DNA of 64,000 nucleotides from Sphingobacterium kitahiroshimense (lineage in GTDB: Bacteria; Bacteroidota; Bacteroidia; Sphingobacteriales; Sphingobacteriaceae). Position 1 is the first letter of the stretch; every line of letters begins with the position of its first letter. Of this stretch, positions 54,789 to 63,944 are shown in pieces. The stretch is taken from contig NZ_JAOQNK010000001.1 of assembly GCF_025961315.1 (NCBI RefSeq), positions 1,116,001-1,180,000 on the forward strand, read 5' to 3'. The notes below the pieces were generated by a model. That model saw only the letters and a list, made by a program, of their open reading frames with translations, was not told the DNA's origin and searched no databases. The translations under genes were made by a program, and so were the position numbers.

Positions 54789-56030
54789 ATGGAAAGATTT
54801 AATGGAAGAAGAAGAATTAAACAAAAAAATATAATAGAGAACCGTAGCAGAAATATGTCGCGCATGGATTTCGAAATTCTTGTCAACTTTTATAGAATCT
54901 GTAAAAAGAAAGGAATCACAGAAAGAGAAGTTTCCTTTCTATTCGGGAAGCATGATAAGTATTTCACTGAAATTCTCAATCCATTCAACAAAGAAGATAT
55001 TAAATCGGAATTTCTTGATATTTTACCAAGCATTGCCTCTACAGGTATTCAGAAAATCATTCCAAACCAACTTTTAAGTAAAGAAACTATAGATATTCAG
55101 GGTTCTTACATTTTTGAAAAAAATATTCAATCTGAATTAATCTACTATAAGTTTACTGTTTCATTTATAGACGGCACAAAAAAAAATTATAGATGGAAAA
55201 TTGAAATCAATAAAGGAAATCGTGCACAGGTAAATAATGATTTATTAAAAATTTTAAAGAAACTTATCTCAAATGGATATTTTAACAAAGCTAAATATGC
55301 ACTTACCGTATATCTGTTTCTTAAAGAAAAATTGAAATTAAAACTTAGTCCTCTTTCTCTCCAAATCGCTCTATCAAAACTCATCAATAAAAAGATTGAT
55401 CCAGATTATGCTTTGGAAAAAGGAGTTAATAACAATAGGATCGTTTACGGTAAAGTAATGACAGCTAAAGACATCTTTTCAAATTTTTGTGAAAACAATA
55501 ATATCTGGATTTCTAAATATGAACCACTGAAACATATTTCATCTTTGTTTTTTATATGGTATCAAGATATTGATCAAAATGATAAATTGCTTACATGGAA
55601 AAATGGAAAGATCCTATATGCTCACACGATTAACGATTTGCTCCAGTTACTTAAGGATAATGACAAAAGCTTTAATCCTCCTATTAATTTAGCACAATGG
55701 CTACTTAACATGAAGGATTTATTAACATCGGAAGCTATCATTTACTCGCCCAATCGAATAATGAAAGGTTTTGTAAAACAAGATATTCCAGATGATATAT
55801 TAGAAGATTACGTAAATCTCATTAATGTAATTGGTGATTTAGCTTATCAGGAGAAAAAGTATGTAGAGCTCCTATCATTACACGATAGTCCAGTGCTAAA
55901 AATGGTTTGGAATTACTACAATTATCACTATCTATTCAAATCAAAAAAGAACGAAGAATTAGCGTTCGACAGAAATGAATTTAAAATTGCCTTAAAACAA
56001 CTAGTTCAAAAGTTTGAGGAGTACCTTTGA
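54789..56030 (+). CDS. Large protein of unknown function
   Basis: Up to 413 residues; a start at the internal MSRMDFEILVNFY (54855) is as likely. KKKGITEREVSFLFGKHDKY near the N-terminus resembles an XRE-like helix-turn-helix. The remainder is mixed: beta region (LIYYKFTVSFIDGTKKNYRW) then helices to QKFEEYL. No catalytic motif recognised. Confidence 0.6.
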   Translation: MERFNGRRRIKQKNIIENRSRNMSRMDFEILVNFYRICKKKGITEREVSFLFGKHDKYFTEILNPFNKEDIKSEFLDILPSIASTGIQKIIPNQLLSKETIDIQGSYIFEKNIQSELIYYKFTVSFIDGTKKNYRWKIEINKGNRAQVNNDLLKILKKLISNGYFNKAKYALTVYLFLKEKLKLKLSPLSLQIALSKLINKKIDPDYALEKGVNNNRIVYGKVMTAKDIFSNFCENNNIWISKYEPLKHISSLFFIWYQDIDQNDKLLTWKNGKILYAHTINDLLQLLKDNDKSFNPPINLAQWLLNMKDLLTSEAIIYSPNRIMKGFVKQDIPDDILEDYVNLINVIGDLAYQEKKYVELLSLHDSPVLKMVWNYYNYHYLFKSKKNEELAFDRNEFKIALKQLVQKFEEYL

Positions 56031-56051
56031 ATTGTTTAAATTAACTAAAAA

Positions 56052-56534
56052 ATGAATCGGATAATCTTAATAATAGCACTAACTGTAGCATGCTTCTACA
56101 GTACAAAAGCCCAAACGGTTAATTTGGATGAGTACGAAGTATATTTGGGTGATACATTAATAGCAAAAGAAGATTTTGCAAAAGGCCAGCAACTCGATGT
56201 TTCAAAACGTGGAGAGCTTACTTTTAAACCTATCACTGATGGAATGAAAGACACCTATTATCTGAATGGAATCTTATATTCTCGCGGTAAAATAGAGAAT
56301 CTGAAACAGAATGGATTATGGGAGTTTTGGCATCCAAACGGAAAAAAAGCACGGGAAGGTCAATTTGTTGATGGAAAACCTAACGGCACACACCTTTACT
56401 GGTTTCCCAATGGGAACAAAAGGGCTACAGGAAACTGGAAGAATGGCATATATGACGGTATTTGGGAAATGACAAGTGAAGATGGAAAACAGAATGCCAT
56501 TCAAACTTATAAAGACGGAAAATTGATTAAATAG
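56052..56534 (+). CDS. MORN-type (YwqK-like) secreted protein
   Basis: 160 residues with a signal peptide (IALTVACFYSTKAQ). At least three MORN variant repeats: NGLWEFWHPNGKKAREGQF, NGTHLYWFPNGNKRATGNW and DGIWEMTSEDGKQNAIQTY. Proteins of this layout are annotated as YwqK-family antitoxins, though the export signal suggests an envelope role. 21 nt after the previous gene. Confidence 0.8.
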   Translation: MNRIILIIALTVACFYSTKAQTVNLDEYEVYLGDTLIAKEDFAKGQQLDVSKRGELTFKPITDGMKDTYYLNGILYSRGKIENLKQNGLWEFWHPNGKKAREGQFVDGKPNGTHLYWFPNGNKRATGNWKNGIYDGIWEMTSEDGKQNAIQTYKDGKLIK

Positions 56535-56554
56535 GCGTCTTGCTAACAAACTTG

Positions 56555-57010
56555 TTAAATGTAAAGTATATCATTGGTGGCGAGCAGTGTGGCTACTCCT
56601 TCTTCTCTAGAAGCAATATAAAATAGTTCTTTTTGAAAATTGTCAATTGCATTTGGCTCAACAATAATTTCCAGTTTTATTTTATTCTTTTCCTCTTGTC
56701 GATATACAGTTGGCACATCGCTCTCGAGATTTATTTCCACTCCAATATAACCACTTTTACCGATTGAATAATATTTCATAGAAAAGTAAGCATAACAGTC
56801 TTTCTTTCCTAATTCATAGAATATTGTTTCGTTATCATTCGGAAAACCTTTTAAAGTCTTCGCGAAATTAGCTAAGCATTCTGATTTATCATATACATCT
56901 GTTGTTCCAAAAAAGTTAATGTTTGACGCTGTTACCCTTAGCTCAAACATTTCGTCATCCTTCCAAATCACTTTAATTTCTAAGAACGACTTTCGATTTT
57001 CTAAGGTCAT
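56555..57010 (-). CDS. Cytosolic protein of unknown function
   Basis: 151 residues (SFLEIKVIWKDDEMFELRVT, CLANFAKTLKGFPNDNETI, YIGVEINLESDVPTVY, IDNFQKELFYIASREE). Predominantly beta with a C-terminal helix. Similar in layout to DUF6228-like and other immunity-type proteins, not firmly assignable. Confidence 0.5.
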   Translation of the reverse strand: MTLENRKSFLEIKVIWKDDEMFELRVTASNINFFGTTDVYDKSECLANFAKTLKGFPNDNETIFYELGKKDCYAYFSMKYYSIGKSGYIGVEINLESDVPTVYRQEEKNKIKLEIIVEPNAIDNFQKELFYIASREEGVATLLATNDILYI

Positions 57011-57113
57011 ATTGTTAATTATTTATTCTAAAAAACATCACAAATGAGGTATTTTTGAGATGCTACTTCTTCTAAAAAAGAGTTTATCAAAATGGATCAG
57101 ATGTCAGCCATCT

Positions 57114-57902
57114 TCACTTTTCTTTCTTTTTCATCACTTCTCCGCTTGATGATATTATATTGGTGAATGAGTAGTCATATACCCGGTGCGTTATTTCCAT
57201 TTTCTTCAATATTGCTTCAGCATCAGTTCTAAATTCTATCCAGCTCCTGTGTTCTTCCAAATATTCCCAATCCCATATCTCACTTGGCATTTGAACGACC
57301 TTAGTTTTGAAAGACAATAGTTCTTGCTTAAGTATGCTTGGTATTAGGTTATTTCTAAATACCGTTTCGAAGCACACAGGTGTATAAGCATATTCCAATT
57401 CCTGATAAAGCTCTGTCATTGGGTCGAAAATCGGAGATGCCATAAGCTCTAGTTCTCTAGATTTATAAGTGAACAGAATAAGCGAATTAACGATATTGGT
57501 ATAGTAAAACCTGACGTGCTTGTCATACTCTTCCAATTCAGACTTTGTAAATCCCAATTCATCTAGCTCATATCCTTCATAAGTTTCGGAAGCGATCAGG
57601 TCAATTTGTTCTCGGCAATAGTTTGCGTCTTCATCTAGCCCTATTTCACTAGCCAATTTGCAAAGTTCAACCCACACTTCTTTAGTAAAATGCGACGGTC
57701 CTGTAACACCCAATTCTATCAGACTTTCAATTGCAAGCCCCCATTCATCCACACGATTGTACTCTACACTTTGCTGAAAGTATTGCTTATCAGAAAATGA
57801 TTCATAAAGGGAATTAAGCAGCTTTCTTAATCTCTTCTTTATCGAAGGTTTGCTATTCCATCGTTTCAAAAAATCGAATGTACCCATTTTAAAAAGAGGC
57901 AT
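57114..57902 (-). CDS. Immunity-like protein of unknown family
   Basis: 262 residues. The N-terminal half (RKLLNSLYESFSDKQYFQQS, VDEWGLAIESLIELGV) resembles MafI/CdiI-type small helical immunity proteins; the C-terminal half (TPVCFETVFRNNLIP, YLEEHRSWIEFRTDAEAIL) is a second domain also seen in immunity contexts. It may be a fusion of two immunity-type units. No toxin gene nearby. Confidence 0.5.
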   Translation of the reverse strand: MPLFKMGTFDFLKRWNSKPSIKKRLRKLLNSLYESFSDKQYFQQSVEYNRVDEWGLAIESLIELGVTGPSHFTKEVWVELCKLASEIGLDEDANYCREQIDLIASETYEGYELDELGFTKSELEEYDKHVRFYYTNIVNSLILFTYKSRELELMASPIFDPMTELYQELEYAYTPVCFETVFRNNLIPSILKQELLSFKTKVVQMPSEIWDWEYLEEHRSWIEFRTDAEAILKKMEITHRVYDYSFTNIISSSGEVMKKKEK

Positions 57903-58095
57903 TATTATTCCCGATCAAATATGTTGATTAATGATGAATATTTCAACATTTAATTTATTTTAAATTTGCAAGTCCAGGTATCTGGAATCAATCAAGTGCC
58001 TTTTACTTATCTTCTAGAAAATAGAATTTCACCAAAAACATCTCCCTATTAAAATAGTGGACCTAACATCCCAAAGAATCAATTTCTACTAAATA

Positions 58096-58947
58096 TTAAT
58101 TCTGCTTATTAAAGAATTTCCACATATATTCATTTACATCAAATTCTTTGGATGTGAGACCGATTGGTAATCCTATATTAAAATCATCAGCTCCTGGCCA
58201 AGTATGTCCCCCGTTATCAATAGAAATCAATATAACGGACTTATTTCCATAAGTGGATTCCAAAATTTCAACTTCCGTGTGGTCATTCTTCACTTTATTA
58301 ATTTTAGTGGATTTTTCGTCAGTAAATAAACTTCCTTTCCAATAGTCGTAGGAATTCATTGCTGAAGAATATCCTCCATGCTTCCCTTCATAATCAACAA
58401 TTTCATCTGCTTTTCCATGTACCATTAAAACACCAATTTCATTTTTATTTTGATTATAATAAGCAACCGAATCTGGAAGTGTGGCACCTATACTTGCAAC
58501 AGCCGAAAACCGATGAGATAACTCCGCAGCAATTCGATGACAAAAGAAACCACCTCTGGACAAACCCGTTGCAAAGACTTTTTTGCTATTCACGTTATAA
58601 TCTTTTTCAATCTGTGTTAATAATGCATCTGTAAAACCAATATCATCTGTTCCATTTTTGTAAGACATTCCGTAACCAACATTCCAATCTTCTTTAATCC
58701 CTTTGGGATAGACTATAATAAAGCCATATTTATCAGCTGTATGATTTAGTTTGGTATACAACATCTGCTCGGCAGGTGTCATACCGCTCCCATGAAAATT
58801 GAAAACGACCGGATAGCTTTTCTGAACATCGTATCCTTTAGGAGTGTATACAATATATTTTCTCTTTGTTTCTTTGTATTGAATGGCCTTAGTTTGTGCA
58901 AAAACAAAACTTGTTAAAAATGTGAATGTTAATAATAGGGTTTTCAT
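58096..58947 (-). CDS. Secreted PHB-depolymerase-like esterase
   Basis: 283 residues with signal peptide MKTLLLTFTFLTSFVFA. Alpha/beta hydrolase with oxyanion segment VFNFHGSGM, nucleophile Ser in TGLSRGGFFCHR, Asp in HGKADEIVDY and His in GGHTWPG, the pattern of PHB depolymerase/feruloyl esterase (LpqC-like) enzymes. Substrate unknown. It follows the sigma/membrane pair by 7 nt and may be in the same operon. Confidence 0.87.
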   Translation of the reverse strand: MKTLLLTFTFLTSFVFAQTKAIQYKETKRKYIVYTPKGYDVQKSYPVVFNFHGSGMTPAEQMLYTKLNHTADKYGFIIVYPKGIKEDWNVGYGMSYKNGTDDIGFTDALLTQIEKDYNVNSKKVFATGLSRGGFFCHRIAAELSHRFSAVASIGATLPDSVAYYNQNKNEIGVLMVHGKADEIVDYEGKHGGYSSAMNSYDYWKGSLFTDEKSTKINKVKNDHTEVEILESTYGNKSVILISIDNGGHTWPGADDFNIGLPIGLTSKEFDVNEYMWKFFNKQN

Positions 58948-58954
58948 AATTATT

Positions 58955-59548
58955 TTACTTGTTTATCTTTTTTAAAATGACGCCAGCTCGACCTAAATAT
59001 ATTTCATGTTGATTTTTTTTTCTTTTCACATAGATAGGCTTCAATATTACCCAAAGTATTAGTAGAGAAACAAGTAAGATTGATATACTTAATAGAAGCC
59101 AATTTCGCGATAGAATGAATTCATCTAAAAAATAGAGAAGTATTGCAACTATTATAAAGCTTATACAAATACAATTGGCTACAATTTGTCTCAAAGTTTT
59201 CTTCATTTCTAGGTCTGAGACACTTGTTAAAAAATCAATATTGCTCAATAAATATTCTTTGTTTTGCTTTTTGATATTTCTCCATGAATTCATAAGCAAA
59301 TAAATAGCTGTAAATAGAATTATAAATTCCGATACACTTTTATAAATACTGCTCAACTCATCAGTATAAATAACGTATCCTATAGCGAAGATTGAAAATA
59401 TAATAACGCTGATACACCAGTATAATATGCTTCTTCTCCTCCGCTTTCTTAGTTGGGTAAGTTCATTTTGAAATTCACTATAGTCAACTATTAAGCTATC
59501 ATCAAAGGAATGCCACATGTTTTTTATTTGTTCAAAGCCATCAGCCAT
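58955..59548 (-). CDS. Membrane protein, putative anti-sigma partner
   Basis: 197 residues. A cytosolic N-terminus (FEQIKNMWHSFDDSLIVDYS) precedes four hydrophobic segments in two pairs (SILYWCISVIIFSIFAIGYV, FIILFTAIYLLMN, then ICISFIIVAILLYF and LLSISILLVSLLILWVI). It overlaps the ECF sigma gene by 8 nt, the usual arrangement for an anti-sigma or regulator. No zinc-binding HxxxCxxC motif, so it would be an atypical anti-sigma factor. Confidence 0.65.
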   Translation of the reverse strand: MADGFEQIKNMWHSFDDSLIVDYSEFQNELTQLRKRRRRSILYWCISVIIFSIFAIGYVIYTDELSSIYKSVSEFIILFTAIYLLMNSWRNIKKQNKEYLLSNIDFLTSVSDLEMKKTLRQIVANCICISFIIVAILLYFLDEFILSRNWLLLSISILLVSLLILWVILKPIYVKRKKNQHEIYLGRAGVILKKINK

Positions 59549-60014
59549 TTCGTTTCATTTTTTTTGATAAAATATTTTTAATTCTGTGTATTTTCACCCT
59601 TACATTAGCGTAACTGATTCCAACAATATCCGCAATCTTTTCCTGGCCAACATCTTCAAGGTAAAGACCGATTATAATACGATCTAATTCGGCAAGTTCA
59701 CTAATGCATTTATGAAGATTCACAAAATCATCTTCATAAACAGTAGTTTTTTCATCCTCTGCCTTTAGAAAGTCATAGTCAAAAACCTGCTTATTCTTTT
59801 TTTCATTTTCAATTATTCTTAAACATTTATTACTCGCAATCCTATAAATCCAACCGGATATATTTTCGGTATTTTTCAGAAATTTAAAATTTTCAAAAAC
59901 CGTAATAAAAGTATCTTGTGTAACATCTTTTGCTTTATCTACATCATTAAAGTATCCAAGACAAACCCTGAATACTTTATGAGAATACATTTTATATAAT
60001 TCTTCAAAAACCAT
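59541..60014 (-). CDS. ECF-type RNA polymerase sigma factor
   Basis: 157 residues. Region 2 (YSHKVFRVCLGYFNDVDKAK, DVTQDTFITVFENFKFL, ISGWIYRIASNKCLRII) and region 4 (SELAELDRIIIGLYLEDVGQ, KIADIVGISYANVRVKIHRI) are clear. Directs transcription of a small regulon, likely including this operon. It is translationally coupled to the membrane protein. Confidence 0.93.
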   Translation of the reverse strand: MVFEELYKMYSHKVFRVCLGYFNDVDKAKDVTQDTFITVFENFKFLKNTENISGWIYRIASNKCLRIIENEKKNKQVFDYDFLKAEDEKTTVYEDDFVNLHKCISELAELDRIIIGLYLEDVGQEKIADIVGISYANVRVKIHRIKNILSKKMKRNG

Positions 60015-60381
60015 CTATAATATAAATACGAAAAGTGATAGAATGTTACAACTAATAAAAACATTTAATATTGAAATAAAAATCCAGTCACTACACATTA
60101 AATCAACCATTCTCTTTTTAAGTAGTTTCAACTCCCCTACTATTACATCTGGCCAACGAGCAAAACCTTGTCTAATAATCTCTTCCCCATCAGCTATTGT
60201 AAATAACTGAGAGATACTAAAGGCAGACTCTCGGATACCGGCAATCTGTCTAAAAGTTAGTTGTGATCTACTTTTACCTGTTTTCACAGCTGAAGGAAGA
60301 TTTATTATATTGTGGAAGGTCCATTTATAGAACTTTTTGTATATTGACATACCATAATATTTAGCTTTAGATATATCCAAA
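60015..60381. other. Divergent intergenic region, unsupported minus-strand frame
   Basis: Should contain promoters of the sigma operon and the TPR gene. A 129-codon minus-strand frame spans it and has some coding character in the middle (QLTFRQIAGIRESAFSISQL), but no family is recognised and it would overlap the TPR start. I leave it uncalled. Confidence 0.35.
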
Positions 60382-61224
60382 ATGAAAAAATTATTATCTA
60401 TCATAGTTTTACTTATACTGTGTCAAAGTTTAATTGCCCAAACTGCAGATGAACTAAATTCGCTTGGCATAAAATATGCTAAAAAAGATAAATCTGATAA
60501 AGCTTTTTCAGCTTTTGATAAAGCAATAAACCTAAATCCTAATTTACCTGGCCCATATGCAAATAGAGGTAACATTCATCGGTTTCGTAAAGAATTTGAG
60601 CTTGCAATAGCGGATTATTCTAAATTTTTAGAGTTATCTCCAGATAACATTGATGCGCTCTATGCTAGGGCTGGTGTTTATAAAGACGTTAAGGAATTTA
60701 AAAAAGCTATTTCTGACTATTCAAAAGTAATTGAAATAAAACCCTCCTTTGAGGATATCTTCTTTGATAGAGCATATTCTTATATAAGATTAGAAGATTA
60801 TGAGAATGCAAAAAATGATCTAGAATCACAGTTAAAAATATCTCCGAAAGATTTTAAATCATTTGCCAATTTAATAAACGTTAAAAAAAAATTAAAACTA
60901 TATGATGAAGCACTAGCGGATTATGAAAAAATAATTATTGAATTTCCTAATGAGCCTAATCTCCATATACTTTATAACAATCGAGCTGTTACTTATAAAG
61001 AACTTAATAGACCTGAAGAGGCATTAGAAGATATAAATAAAGCTCTAAAAATTAATAAAAATTATAGTGTGGGATACTTAACTCGAGCGGGCATTTATTT
61101 AGATCTTGAGGATAAAAAAAATGCTTGCAAAGATTTCAAAAAAGCCCTCTCTCTTGACCTTGAAAAGCATCCCAGTTTTGAAGTAGATGAAGATTTTGAA
61201 AAACTGAAATCATTATGTGATTAA
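60382..61224 (+). CDS. Secreted TPR protein
   Basis: 280 residues with a signal peptide (LLSIIVLLILCQSLIAQ). Six or seven TPR units, for example AFSAFDKAINLNPNLPGPYA, AIADYSKFLELSPDNIDALY, AISDYSKVIEIKPSFEDIFF and ALEDINKALKINKNYSVGYL, ending in a shorter helix (ACKDFKKALSLD). Periplasmic scaffold of unknown partner. Confidence 0.88.
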   Translation: MKKLLSIIVLLILCQSLIAQTADELNSLGIKYAKKDKSDKAFSAFDKAINLNPNLPGPYANRGNIHRFRKEFELAIADYSKFLELSPDNIDALYARAGVYKDVKEFKKAISDYSKVIEIKPSFEDIFFDRAYSYIRLEDYENAKNDLESQLKISPKDFKSFANLINVKKKLKLYDEALADYEKIIIEFPNEPNLHILYNNRAVTYKELNRPEEALEDINKALKINKNYSVGYLTRAGIYLDLEDKKNACKDFKKALSLDLEKHPSFEVDEDFEKLKSLCD

Positions 61225-61436
61225 ATGACCTGTCGGGTTCATTAAATAAAGCAAAATTTTATACCGCTGAAGATAGAACTTTGCAAATTATAAAGTGATT
61301 ATTTATTATTATGATTTCAGAGAGTAGTTTATAGTGATGCTGAATCAATACATTTAGTGGTGCTTAAGACACTCATTTTAAACGCAGCCTAAGCTTCTAA
61401 AAAAATATACAGATACCAATATTTTAGTAGTAAATC

Positions 61437-61904
61437 ATGAAGACGCGAACCGACAAGACTATACCCATAATAATTATCTCTTATGGTTTATTTTTTATCC
61501 TTCTGCTGTTTATAAATTTAAGTTTTAAACTTACACCTTTTTCAGTAGTATGGCTCAGCTTCGGTACATTTATGATACTTTTCGGACTTTGGAAAATTGA
61601 GACATTTGAGCTTAAAGAAAATAAACTATTAAAGACAAATTTTTCAGGACTGTTTCAACGTACTATTAACTTGGAGAGTATGGTTCGTTATGACAAAAAA
61701 GTAATTGACACCAGCCACTTTAATAATCCATTTAATATAGTTAGACTTTTTTCAAGTGACAAAAAGTATCTAATATTTAGACGGATTACAATTGTAACTG
61801 ATAAAGGATCCAAAATGAAACTTGACGAAAGAACAATTGAAACAGAAGATTTTAATAAATTATACACCAAAATAAAAAGTAAGAAAAACAAACGGACAGA
61901 TTAA
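61437..61904 (+). CDS. Small membrane protein
   Basis: 155 residues. Two N-terminal membrane helices (IPIIIISYGLFFILLLFINL and SVVWLSFGTFMILFGLW) followed by a basic cytosolic beta-rich part (ENKLLKTNFSGLFQRTINLE) that resembles PH-like domains of such proteins. Function unknown. Confidence 0.6.
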   Translation: MKTRTDKTIPIIIISYGLFFILLLFINLSFKLTPFSVVWLSFGTFMILFGLWKIETFELKENKLLKTNFSGLFQRTINLESMVRYDKKVIDTSHFNNPFNIVRLFSSDKKYLIFRRITIVTDKGSKMKLDERTIETEDFNKLYTKIKSKKNKRTD

Positions 61905-61960
61905 TCTGCAATTGACGTCCTCCCAATTTCAGGAGTATTATAAAGTAGAAAAATTTGCTA

Positions 61961-62053
61961 TTTTGACCTGATTTTCAATAAACATTTCAGGTGTTAAATC
62001 CCCTAAACAGCTATGTGGTCTGAAGGTATTATATTCGTCTCTCCTGAATCATA
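61961..62053 (-). pseudogene. IS3-family transposase C-terminal remnant
   Basis: FRRDEYNTFRPHSCLGDLTP, EMFIENQVKIAN: the end of an IS3-type integrase core (RPHSxLGxxTP). About 30 codons, different from the remnant at 1.8 kb. Confidence 0.8.
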
Positions 62054-62056
62054 ATC

Positions 62057-62088
62057 AAAAAGGCTTAGATTATTATTCTAAGCCTTTT
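62057..62088. terminator. Bidirectional hairpin terminator
   Basis: AAAAGGCTTAGA pairs with TCTAAGCCTTTT around a short loop, flanked by A and T runs on both sides. It serves the lipoprotein pseudogene on the minus strand. Confidence 0.75.
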
Positions 62089-62105
62089 AATTTTTTATAA
62101 TATTT

Positions 62106-62593
62106 CTACTTTGTGATAGTAAACATTCTTATAGTATTGCTCGTTTTTGAATCCCAAACGATAACATTATCATGAATTAACTGTCTGCAGAAAACGCCAG
62201 CTGAATCTTCTGTAAAATAAATAGTCGATTTTATAGTATCCACTTGCTCTGAAGTCCATTTTAATAATGTGACATGCTCTTTTTCACGTTTATCAGCATT
62301 AACTGCAAAAAGCAATCTGTAATTCTTATGCACATCAGTTGGTTTAACTAACGTTGCTCCTGGATACTGTACACGTTGATTTCCGCCTAATATGTAGATT
62401 AGTTGAAGTTTATTAATATCTATTGATTTTTCAACCTTTACTGAAGGATCTAATAAATCATTACCTTGCTCATCTAATACATTAACAAGTACACTATCTT
62501 AAATATAAGGACCTACACGCGGATCCTTTTTACAACTCATAACAGACTACTATTTAATAATAGTATTATTACAAATTTCAAATTTAATCTCAT
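62106..62593 (-). pseudogene. Lipoprotein pseudogene
   Basis: MRLNLKFVIILLLNSSLL then stop; a one-base shift restores SCKKDPRVGPYI (lipobox LLSC), followed by an in-frame TAA and then DSVLVNVLDEQGNDLLDPSV, VQYPGATLVKPTDVHKNYRL and the end SNTIRMFTITK. A frameshift and a nonsense codon inactivate an otherwise complete lipoprotein of about 160 residues. Family not recognised. Confidence 0.75.
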
Positions 62594-62900
62594 TGCTTAA
62601 TATTATATGTCATTTTTTTGTTATCATTATAACTAATCACACAATAGATATTGAGCAAAACAGATTCGCAATCTATCGTGAATTAAACCCCTAAACAGGA
62701 TGAAATCCATTCTAATCTTTAATAAAAAACAATCTTGATTAAGGAGTGAAAAGGTTAATATCAATCTTCTTTTATAATAACTGCAATACAATTTTTATAA
62801 AAGATAACTTAGACTCTTGGCTTAATATTTTCTTCTCAAAATCGACCACAATATAAACCGAAAATTAAAGAATAAAAAAGAAAAATAGTTCTATTCACCA
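62594..62900. other. Intergenic; right half shared with the 3' flank of the complete YbjQ gene
   Basis: From about 62790 the sequence (TAAAAGATAACTTAGA, GGCTTAA, CCACAATATA) matches 4730-4840 downstream of the complete YbjQ gene, so the two long copies share 3' flanks as well as coding sequence. The rest holds nothing recognised. Confidence 0.6.
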
Positions 62901-63944
62901 TTAAATTCCTTCAATAACCGCTAACCTCCTATTAATCAGCTTCAGCACGGCTTCAGGTTTTAATTCTTCCGCCCGAAAACCTCGCTTATCCCTTGTGCAA
63001 GAACTACATGCTGTAGCATCAAGGTCATTGCTATTGCCACATGAGCATTCCCAAACTTCTTTATTTGAAGAGAAAAATCCTTTAGATTGTTTAACTGTAA
63101 CTACTTCTTGAAATAGCTGTACCAAGCCCTCTCCTTTCAATGTCTGTAGATAGGCAATATCTTGAGCGGAATACCAGTCTTTGTCTAAGGTAAGTACCTT
63201 CAATGCTGCCTTTTTTGCCAATAAAGATCCTGCTAACAGTTTCGCCACCTGATCGTAATCGATAAGATTGGAACTGCTGATAGCTTTGCTAATGATCTTA
63301 AACTGCGCACCGGTTAAATCATCGGATAGCAACTGTCCATAGAGTATGGCTATAGGTTGAGTTTGTCCAGGAAATCAAAATAACGGAAGATCGTGCCTTG
63401 AGAATCTATATATTCTCGATCCTCCCCTGTTTCATTCATCGCTTTGAATAGCAGGGGTACAAATTCGGTCAATCGGGATGTGGCTATAAATTCGGCTGTA
63501 GCATTGTCCATGGTATAGATACCGGTATAGCGTTCCATGATCAAGCTTGCTTTGACTTTGTTCTTAATAACAGATCCATCGATATCTCCACCTACCGCTT
63601 CTGATTGTATATGTTTAATTTCATTGAGCAATACAGGAGTACCGATAGCGGTGATCATAAACGATCGGTGTTCCTTTGTCCGAGAGCTCATCAATATTGA
63701 CGCTGAAGCCTACAATGGCATCTGCTCTATAGCTACGTGCATTTTGTTTTAAAGACTCCACAACGCTCTTATATAGCTCCTGTAGTTTGTTTTCATAATT
63801 GCGGGAGCGCCCACCGAAAAAGTCTACGAAGCTGGCTCCGATTTCACTCAGAGCATTGGCTCCAATAACAGCAGTTGCTGAAATGGGATCAAAATAACGC
63901 AGGACTTCTCTCCCCTCGATGGTATTGGTACTGGTAACGATCAT
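62901..63944 (-). pseudogene. YbjQ/zinc-ribbon gene, full-length but frameshifted (copy 11)
   Basis: All domains are present: YbjQ N-terminus (TSTNTIEGREVLRYFD), helical middle and zinc ribbon (WECSCGNSNDLDATACSSCT). Two frameshifts, near 63660 (GKGTPIVYDHRYRY against GKGTQMFMITAIG) and near 63350 (KLNL against DKDQAIA), split it into three frames. The first is shared with copy 8. Like copy 1 it lacks the ASQIPSG segment. Its hairpin and Rpn neighbour lie beyond the window. Confidence 0.9.

Noticed and set aside
60015..60404. 129-codon minus-strand frame upstream of the ECF sigma gene
   Set aside because: No recognised domain, it overlaps the start of the TPR gene on the other strand, and only the middle part looks coding.
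4840..63944. YbjQ repeats as copies of a classic insertion sequence
   Set aside because: No transposase is encoded with every copy, no terminal inverted repeats or target duplications are visible, and copies end at different positions.
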